Shown one piece after another: positions 56,303 to 64,000 of a stretch of DNA of 64,000 nt. This DNA is from Halichondria panicea. Lineage: Eukaryota > Porifera > Demospongiae > Suberitida > Halichondriidae. How positions within the stretch are numbered: the stretch's first letter is position 1; every line of letters begins with the position of its first letter. The DNA lies in assembly GCF_963675165.1 (NCBI RefSeq), contig NC_087377.1, positions 5,456,042 to 5,520,041 of the forward strand. Reading direction: 5' to 3'. The position numbers and the translations under genes are program-made. The notes under the pieces are model-generated. The model saw only the letters and a program-made list of their open reading frames with translations, had not been told where the DNA came from and searched no databases.

Positions 56303-57000
56303 TTGTTTTCGAACGCTAGCTCCATCCGCTCTGCTGCCCTTTGCACAACCGGGGCTACCGGCCCCTCAGGAATCGATGCACACAGCTGGAGGAGACTCTG
56401 TACGTCTTTCAAATCCGCCTCACAAGACCTATGCAACTCTCTGGCGCTCCTTGCGAGAAGACTGAGTACAGAGTTTGTGGACCCAAATGGCCTGACCGCT
56501 CTGATGGCTTGTAGACTTATTGCCCTGGACAAATGCCCCGGAGTCCGACCGATTGGCATCTGTGAGACAGCTAGGAGGATTATCGCAAAAGCGATACTAT
56601 TCATCACCAAGAACGACCTTCAGGACGTGACTGGCTCCCTACAACTCTGTGGTGGTCAAACTGCCGGTATAGAAGCTGCAGTGCATGCCGTCAGATCAAC
56701 CTTTCAAGATGAAAACACAGAAGGAGTACTCCTGGTGGATGCCAGTGCCTTCAATTAATGCGCTAAACAGAAGAGCAGCACTTCATAACATCCAATACCT
56801 ATGCCCAAGTCTGGCCACCATCATGATCAACACTTATAGAGGTGCCGCTGAACTATTTGTGGATGGTCAAGCATTGTACAGAGGAAGGCACTACCCAGGG
56901 CGACCCTCTTGCAATGCCACTCTACGCCCTTGCAACAGTCCTGCAAATTCCTGCGCATGTAGGGCCACTAAACACTGTAAACAGGAACGTCAATAAACAG
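56303..57000 (+). pseudogene. Reverse transcriptase fragment of a second type
   Basis: Broken frames keep reverse transcriptase order: CPGVRPIGICETARRIIAKA (motif before the palm), [11 protein letters not shown] (motif A, with a residue lost and a stop soon after), then [13 protein letters not shown] in the next frame, and [20 protein letters not shown] (motif B) in a third (about 56887-56945). The YxDD box and C-terminus are missing, and the frame runs out near 57000. It is unlike the two YRPISLLC-type LINEs in this window. The lineage is not assigned. Confidence 0.75.
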
Positions 57001-57099
57001 AAACAACCGGAAATGAAGCCAATAAATGGGCATGGCTATTGCGAATTATTGAACTGGGGAATGGAGCTGCGACATGGAGGCATGGAGTCTAGAGAGTGA

Positions 57100-58372
57100 T
57101 ATTGTAGTGTAGCTGTATACTAGCTATATTATATACAAAAAAAGGTAGCTAGAAATCAAATGAATCTTATTGTTTCTTTAATTTAATTCACTAACACTGG
57201 TACGTCTAGTTTGTTTTGGGGAGAAAGATGCTCCTCTATGACATAATAAGTCATCTGGGTGCCTGGTTGAGTTGCACAGCCTGTATCTTGGCACAAAACT
57301 AATCAAATTCGTGACCTTACGCCCCACGTATTAAATAATTGTACAAAGCGTCAAGCGCATGCGTAATGATTATCCAAATGCGTTGAGCAACGGTCTTGGC
57401 AAATTAATAAAACTGTGACAAGAACTCTTCGTTGCCGATGATAAAACTGTTTTCAATAGGAGATGTGAATGTGAGAGGTGGAGGCGGCGTAAGATGATCC
57501 GTTTCCATTTCCATTTTCATTTGAGCATTAAAACCTCCAACAGTTGCAATATGCGAAACGAGCTCGGAATACAATAATTTTTTGAACTTAGACGAGGAGA
57601 GCTCAGATAGTCAAGAAGGGCGGCTGATTCATGAGACTAGCATGTGACATGTTCCTGCTCTAAGCCTCATTCAATTAGTGACCTTAGTTAGCTAAGGTCA
57701 AGTACTTCCAGCCTCCTCTGGACCAAGCTCAGTTCGTCCAGCTGGTTTACATGGCTTTCATTAATTCTGTGAGAGTGTTTAACACGTGGTTCGACTCATT
57801 TGAACTTCTTTGAACTATTCCTACTTACATACCGTATAGCAGGTAAGTTTCGTGGGGTAAAAAATTCGTTCAACTCGAGAAACGGTAGTTTTCGTGAGTA
57901 AAAAATTTCGTTTAGTCTCGTGGCTGCACGGCATTCCTACGTTCAGATAAGCCATGCCTACGATAAAATTTCGTGGAGGTCAGCCTGCCCACGAAAATAA
58001 CGAATATTTTACCCCACGAAAATTACCCGCTATACGGTATAGTGTTGGCAGGGGATCTATAATGCCTCGGTTTGCTTAGCTAGGTCAGACGGACAGGGGT
58101 TTAGAGTGAAACACACAGAGACATACATGCTATTTATACAAAACGGAAAACCAGTTTCTAGAACACTAATACAGAACTCACTAAATAAGGTCATGCAACC
58201 ACTATAGAAATAACAAGAATAGTGACAGTTCACTATTTATTTTACACAAATCACAAGCTATCTAACCGGCATAGTTATACATTTGGTACAAGTGTTAATG
58301 TCCTTTCCACATGCATATAATTATAGATCCTCTAGCCTCAGGCCAGCACAAAAAATTATTTCTGTCATGCAG
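57100..58372. other. Intergenic repeats
   Basis: Contains a single-arm relative of the 5191-6030 element (57617-57740) and the MITE 57832-58037. No exon is seen before 58373. Confidence 0.45.
57832..58037. mobile_element. MITE with CCGTATAGC ends
   Basis: CCGTATAGCAGGTAAG faces AATTACCCGCTATACGG. TA flanks both sides (57830-57831, 58038-58039). Same family as 24808-25017, with TTCGTGGGGTAAAA and its inverse inside. Confidence 0.8.
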
Positions 58373-58435
58373 ATGAAGAAGTTGAAACTCTGCATCCAAA
58401 GCTTCCGAAGAAGGATTTCACTCTCACTGTACAAG
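58373..58435 (+). CDS. Possible 63-nt linker exon
   Basis: It lies between a CTGTCATGCAG acceptor and a CAAG|GTATAT donor. It is symmetric phase 1-1 and reads EEVETLHPKLPKKDFTLTVQ. The start resembles the gene 2 linker exon at 16067 (KEVETPSKRWK). This supports a further DD-type gene running through 51.8-58.6 kb, probably continuing past small exons near 58597 or the window edge. A single short exon is weak evidence on its own. Confidence 0.35.
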
Positions 58436-59660
58436 GTATATGATTGTTCAATGAGACAGAAATAATTATGTTTATAATTTTTTTTAGAATACTGCGTATA
58501 CACTTTGAGGCTATGGTTTTGCCTTGTATAGTATCGAAAATAATTATTGTTGTCTTAATCTATAATTATATACTTTGTTTGAGAATACCACAATAGGTGC
58601 CCATACAGAAATGTCAACTGAACAAGCTAGCTACAAGGTGGTTTGGTCAGTTCAGTGCAGAAAGGTTGTTCATAGTACAACCTGGAAAACAGTAACAACC
58701 TTGCATTGTGCATGGTTGTCATTCTGTACAATTGATTTACAACCTTGTAAAATAGTTGCAGCAACATTGCGTTCTGGTTGCTCATTTTGTAACAACCTGT
58801 TTCAGTACAACCTTGTACTGAAAAGACATGGCAAGTGCACCCCAATTGGAATTATTTTCATATCTTGAATGTCAGCTGTCTAGCTAAGAGCAGGACAGAC
58901 CTACTGCATACTAGTTTAGCTAACTCAGACTACTCTATAATAGAACAACTAGATGTTTAGGTTAATTTACAAGCCAAAATGAATGACACATCTATTGGTA
59001 TCTCTTGAGGTGGATCGAAGAGGAGTCAGTAGGAATCATGCCCTCCTCCAATGTGCACCAAGTTGCTGTAGCTGTCGTGAGACTGTAATGGTTGGCCAAG
59101 AAGTACTATGATGCCAAAATTTTAAAGATGTCCAGTAAGTAGCATTCATGATATTAAAAGCCAGACAAACGAGTGCTGCGCTGTGCATGACATATAGCCT
59201 CGCTATATGTCATGCTTTCTATCAAAAGTATTAGAGTGTTTTAGTACTAGAGACTTAGTATAGGGGGAATTCTATAATGAATTTGAATTTGAAAGTGAAT
59301 AATCTCTATATATCTATATCCCTTTACTGGTCAAATTGTTGTAAATTTTACAACAACAATCTGGGAGGGAGCGTGCTATCAACTTGTGAATGTTGCATGA
59401 TATTGGATTCTGTGGCAGATTGGATAGTATCATGAAGGTGATTATCCTTTGAAGTTCTGCTGAGTTGTTCAATTAGGACACTAAAAAAAAAAAAAAAAAA
59501 AAAAAGGTTCATGTATAGGACTGAGTAGTATCCATTGGTAGACCCTCTGGACTATCTTGGTAGCCATAGACTATTTTCGAAGAGGAAGCAGCAATGTACA
59601 CAGGCACTTCACAAGTGGACACAAGCTCTACAATAGTCTACATGCTTGCTAAGCAGCTTA
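58436..59660. other. Non-coding stretch
   Basis: A frame at 58575-58868 follows a possible acceptor (ACAATAG, 58596) but has no recognised domain. A run of 23 A lies at 59483-59505, possibly a retroposed poly(A) tail. Nothing else is recognised. Confidence 0.4.
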
Positions 59661-60892
59661 CAGTTCATTTAGTCTAGAGAGTAGATTACCACAAATGTGT
59701 GAGTAGTTGTACTTAAATGTTAATATCTTTTGATTGGAGCATTTCTAAGAAATGATGTTGATACCCGTGTGTAGATGAATGACTGAACTACAACATATCC
59801 AAAAATGTTTCCATGGAAACATAAAGTGGTGGGTTTGTGGTGATTAATTGAACAACAGCAAATTGTTATAGTGGGTAATCGGTTAGAGTAATAAAACAGT
59901 AATCTTGTACAGCTAAGGTCCTAGACTTCATCACATAATTGCTCAATGGTTTAGATATCCTGGCCATCCCTTTATGGGTGTTACAAATGTTCACAGTGAT
60001 TATAATTTATGATTTACTGGTTTTTAGGTGCACTTTTGGTTAGAGTAATAACTTTTGAAAAATTAATAGCTTAGCTTTCAAATTTCTGTAGTAAGTTTAC
60101 AGATAAATGGGCTACATTTTGATACCAAGAACATCCTATATGCTTATTCCATTGCTGAGATAACACTGAAAAGCTACATAATTTACTATTTTCTACTGTT
60201 TTGATGACATCAACAGCTGCAAACCACAAACCAATGATGCTTTAATCAACCACAAACGTAATGAAGAGTGGGTGTACAGTTATTGTACGCCCACTTACGT
60301 GGTTAATTAGAGTGTCATCGATTTGTGGTTAGCAGCTTGTGATGTCATCAAAACAGTAGAAAATAGTAGAATATGTAGTTTTTCAGTGATATCTCAACAA
60401 TGGAATAAGCATAGAGGATGTTCTTGGTATCAACATGTAGCCCATTTATTTGTAAACTTACCAGAGAACTTTTAAAGCTAAGCTATAAAATTTTCAGAAG
60501 ATATTACTCTAACCAAAAGTGTACCTAAAAACCGGTAAATCATGAATTATAGACACTGTGAGCATATGTAAGACCCATAAAGGGATGGTCAGGAAACCTA
60601 AACCATTAAACAATTGTGTGATAAAAGTCTAAGACCTTATCTGTTTAAGGTTAGTGTTTTATTACTCTAACCGATTACTCACTATAACAATTTGCTGTTG
60701 TTCTATTAATCACCACAAACCCACCACCTTATGTTTCCATGGAAGCATTTTTGGATATGTTGTAGTTTAGTCATTCACCTACACACGGGTATCAACACCA
60801 TTTCTTAGAAATGCTCCAATCAAAAGATATTTACATTTAAGTACAACTACTCACACATTTGTGGTAATCTACTCTCTAGACTAAATGAACTG
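59661..60892. mobile_element. 1.2-kb palindromic (foldback) element
   Basis: CAGTTCATTTAGTCTAGAGA at the left and TCTCTAGACTAAATGAACTG at the right. Arms of about 600 bases are inverted copies nearly to the centre (about 60240-60310), where a short hairpin (GTGGGTGTACAGTTATTGTA) sits. TA flanks both sides (59659-59660, 60893-60894). The arms differ by scattered substitutions. No protein frame. Confidence 0.85.
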
Positions 60893-61264
60893 TAGTTGAC
60901 CAGAGTGCAGCTTTTAAAGGCCACACATATATACTTCCATCGAGGCAGCAGCAAGGCATAAAATCGATGGTTAGTTTGTGCACAGCCATTGACCCACGCC
61001 CATCTCTACAAGCCATAGCCCGGCGATAACATCAAGCTAATTTGGTGGGTTGGGCTCAGATGCAAACTAAAGTGATGGAACTGTTCCAGGTTCCAGATTG
61101 TGTGCGATTGACCTGGAAAGGGATATATAGGGGTATGTCTGCAAGAGCTCACACAATTAATGGCTACTAAATAGAGTAAACAATGGAACTTCGAACAACA
61201 CGGATTTTCGAACGATTTAGCACCACGGTAAGCAAAAACAAACAGCGTTATGCAGAATCTGACC

Positions 61265-61322
61265 TAGCCTCGAATCCACGCCGATTAAAATACGTATTTT
61301 AATCGGCGTGGATTCGAGGCTA
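61265..61322. mobile_element. 58-bp perfect palindrome with 9-bp target duplication
   Basis: TAGCCTCGAATCCACGCCGA followed by ATTAAAATAC and the exact inverse. AATCTGACC is repeated on both sides (61256-61264, 61323-61331). The opposite arm of the host element (near 63840-63855, reading GGTCAGATT) shows the empty site. It has the same ends as the Mutator-like elements here but almost no interior. Confidence 0.9.
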
Positions 61323-61632
61323 AATCTGACCCTACACAAGCCGACTTACATGCCTTAGGAACAAGCTGGGTTGAATATCAACGTCGTAGTTCTTGCAATG
61401 ATGACGTAATAATCCAGAAAACAAAAGTGTGCGATAGTTGGAATTTCGAAAAAAAGTAATGTATCCCCGAACCGAGGTACTTGCCGCTTTAATTAGCTAA
61501 TATCGAGCTTCCCATCAGCTTTAGTATGTCCTATTTAGTATGTAGTGAACATAAGCAACACTAAAATTACTTCACTGCTACTCAAAACAAACAATAAGCT
61601 TTCGAACAGTAAGTGCTGAATCAGCACTTTTA

Positions 61633-61687
61633 ACACCCACGTGGATGGTTGTATACAGCAGATTTTATACAACCATCCACGTGGGTG
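61633..61687. repeat. Short inverted repeat
   Basis: ACACCCACGTGGATGGTTGT and ACAACCATCCACGTGGGTG are separated by about 15 bases, at the left border of the LINE fragment. Confidence 0.8.
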
Positions 61688-61689
61688 GT

Positions 61690-63456
61690 AGGCATGAAAA
61701 AGAACTGTGTGATCATATGGAAATCTCAAAGTCGATATATGAAGCACAACTTGTTGAGGAGTTTGCCCACAACAACAGCAACAAAATCTACAAATACATA
61801 AATAGTGTTCTGCACAACAACAGCCTACCTGTAGCAATGCATCTCAATTCTCACACTGCCACATCTGATGCAGATAAAGCTTCTCTCTTTAATGAGTATT
61901 TCGAATCAGTCTACTCCAATCCCACTTCTAATGCCTCCCATACCCACACTCTCTGTTCAGGAACCTCTGTTCTGAATAATATTGCCTTCTCAGATACTGA
62001 AGTATACACAGCCCTCTCAAGTTTGGATCCCTTCAAAGCCTCAGGAACTGACGGTGTATAGGTTCTAGGATACTAAAAACATGTTCCCTTGCTCTTTACC
62101 CAGTGGTACATCATCTGTTTAAAATGAGCCTGGCTAGCTGCAAGCTCCCAAAGGAGTGGAAATTACACTGCATTATCCCAATATTTAAGTCTGGGGACAA
62201 AAGCCTTATTTCAAACTACAGACCGATCTCCCTTCTATGCTCGATCTCTAAAGTTCTTGAAAGGATTGTGTATGATAAGGTGTTTGGGTTCATTGGCCAA
62301 TCAATATCGAAATCCCAATATGGATTCCTGAGGGACCACTCATGTCTGCAACAACTATTCTCTTTTTTGTCATGCGTTGAAAAGTCCCTAGAAAGAAGAT
62401 GCCAGCACGACACGATATATCTTGATTTCCAAAAAGCATTTGATAGAGTACCCCATAAGGAACTTCTCTTCAAACTCCATGATCTGGGGATTTCCGGCAG
62501 ATGGTTTAAAGAATACCTTACTTCTAGATGGAAAATGGTACCATCAATGGTCACCACTCAACTCTCCTACCGGTATCTTCTGGAGTTCCGCAAGGAAGCA
62601 TCCTTGGGCCTATGCTTTTCCTGGTTTATATCAATGATCTTCCTCTTAGCATTAACTTCTCTAATATTCATATCTTTGCAGATGATACCAAATGCTCTCA
62701 TCAGATGAAATCAACCTCAGATACAATTGAACTACAATCAGACCTTGATATGCTGAATGATTGGAGCAACAAATGGAACCTCTCTTTTAATTCTCAAAAA
62801 TGTGTGTTGTTGAAATTCTCTAAAAACCCCTCACTCTTTATAAACTCCTCTTTACTTCCTTTCGGGGAGGCAGATCTCACCAAAGGAGAGTCACAGAGAC
62901 CTGGGGATAATACTGCAACAGGATCTGGGCTGGCACAAGCATTATGACAGCATTTCTGCTAAGGCATACAGACAACTAGGTTTACTCCGCCGTACTTTCT
63001 CATCATCCAACTCAGTATATACCAAGAAGAAGCTATATATACCTGTCACTGGTTCGCTCACAGCTGTTGTATTGCTCACAACTTTGGAGACCAATGCTAG
63101 TCAAAGATACTGAAGCTCTGGAGCGTATTCAGAAGAGAGCAACAAAGTTTATCCTAGGCAACTCTGATGGTGACTACAAGGAAAGACTAGTGAAGTTAAA
63201 GTTACTTCCTCTGATGTACTCCTTTGAGCTGGCAGACTTAATGTTCTTTGTTAACTCATTTAAAACAAAACAAATCGTTTCTGCATTACAGATTTCGTCT
63301 CAATATCCTGTTCTAACACAAGGTCATCTGACAAGCTCACCCTCCGTCACACCAGATCAAGCCACAATCAACACCGTCATTTCTATTTTAACCATCTGCC
63401 CAGACTGTGGAACTGCCTACTGGCCATTGATATGTCTCTCTCATCTCAATGCATAA
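61690..63456 (+). pseudogene. LINE reverse transcriptase with several frameshifts
   Basis: In order: a linker with SSLDPFKASGTDGV (stop soon after, 62059-62061), then LPKEWKLHCIIPIFKSGD, NYRPISLLCSISKVLERIV and YLDFQKAFDRVPHKELLFKL (62103-62520). Next, in another frame, come SSGVPQGSILGPMLFLVYIN and the active site IFADDTK (62560-62700), then the C-terminal CSQLWRP and IQKRATKFILGN (63067-63456). At least three frame breaks make it inactive. The apurinic endonuclease is absent. It is the same family as the minus-strand relic at 37509-38652. It lies between the arms of 61179-63927. Confidence 0.85.
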
Positions 63457-64000
63457 AGACACTGATCAAGCGATTTCTATGGTCCCACTTTGTAACTCAT
63501 TTCGACCCCTACAACATATGTTCCTTTCATTTTCTCTGTCCCTGCGGTAAATGCTCTACAATGGTAATTAGTATTCGTTTGTGAATCGCTTGTTCTCTAT
63601 AATCTATCTCATACTGGGCAATCTGACTAGTTTCAGATTAGCCTTCAGCTGTACACTCACTATGTCCTGTTTTTTTGTAATCACCTGTATGTATGCTGAG
63701 AAACCATAATTATTATTATATTATATTATTTTTTCGAAATTCCAACTATCGCACACTTTTGTTTTACGTCATCATTGCAAGAGCTACGACATTGCTATTC
63801 AACCCAGCTTGTTCCTAAGGCATGTAAGTCGGCTTGTGTAGGGTCAGATTCTGCATAACGCTGTTTGTTTTTGCTTACCGTGGTGCTAAATCGTTCGAAA
63901 ATCGGTGTTGTTCGAAGTTCCATTGTTTACTCTAGCTAGCTGCTCTTTTCTGACTCTTGTAGCTAATAAAAAGCTAGCGCTTTAGTGCAGGACTATATCA
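63457..64000. other. LINE 3' tail, TIR arm and right edge
   Basis: The LINE 3' region ends in AT-rich (TTAT)-like sequence near 63705-63730. The right TIR arm follows (about 63735-63927), then a fragment similar to 55520-55545 (CTGACTCTTGTAGCTA, AAAAGCTAGC). No gene. Confidence 0.5.

Larger units (their letters stand above)
61179..63927. mobile_element. TIR-bounded element containing a LINE fragment
   Basis: AACAATGGAACTTCGAACAA at 61179 and its inverse ending at 63927 are flanked by TA (61177-61178, 63928-63929). The arms of about 200 bases match throughout (GCATGTAAGTCGGCTTGTGT, GTCATCATTGCAAGA). CAATGGAACTTCGAAC resembles the pogo/Tigger end CAGTGGAACC. The left arm carries a 58-bp insertion. 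The interior is a LINE relic rather than a transposase. Confidence 0.8.

Noticed and set aside
61645..61690. Start of the LINE frame before 61690
   Set aside because: These codons come from the short inverted repeat 61633-61687, not from the LINE.
1..64000. tRNA, rRNA or bacterial operon features
   Set aside because: None was recognised by eye; introns and transposons show a eukaryotic nuclear locus. A tRNAscan run would settle tRNAs.

Overview
The window is eukaryotic genomic DNA, most likely from a demosponge such as Amphimedon; this is inferred, and no species marker was tested. Signs: AT-rich intergenic DNA full of TGCATGCA and ATAATTAT words, short GT-AG introns, many small inverted-repeat transposons, and an unusual wealth of death-domain (DD) exons. 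Gene density is low, and most of the sequence is mobile-element debris. All exon models below were built by eye from open frames, splice signals and intron phase.

Left part (1-17 kb): two paralogous plus-strand genes encode an astacin-type zinc metalloprotease domain followed by a C-terminal DD. The second gene (about 9.6-17.0 kb) also carries an N-terminal DD-like exon. The first enters from the left edge and ends at 2914. Between them an intronless minus-strand gene (3226-5082) encodes a phospholipase D with both HKD motifs and a predicted signal peptide.

Middle (17.5-36.7 kb): a tandem duplication of about 9 kb. Copy A is 17512-26332 and copy B is 27288-36736, separated by a terminal-inverted-repeat (TIR) element. 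Both carry a terminal DD exon. A second DD exon is open in B but broken in A. Transposons present in only one copy give clean occupied/empty-site comparisons, which reveal a TIR family with 9-bp target-site duplications (Mutator-like).

Right part (36.7-64 kb): LINE relics on both strands; a gene whose first coding exon has a membrane segment directly followed by a 2A-like ribosome-skipping motif and then two near-identical DD exons (41.4-43.1 kb); a 492-codon Crypton-type tyrosine recombinase (minus strand); a Tigger/pogo-like element; a large palindromic element; and a further candidate exon of about 190 codons (51.8-52.4 kb) whose frame is broken at a run of 13 A.

The common thread is a DD signalling repertoire assembled from interchangeable modules. 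Nearly every DD, linker and effector exon starts, and most internal ones also end, in phase 1, so they can be shuffled or duplicated without breaking the frame. The DD-protease-DD architecture and the 2A-DD gene are the strongest candidates for an under-described system, plausibly innate-immune or cell-death signalling (inference).
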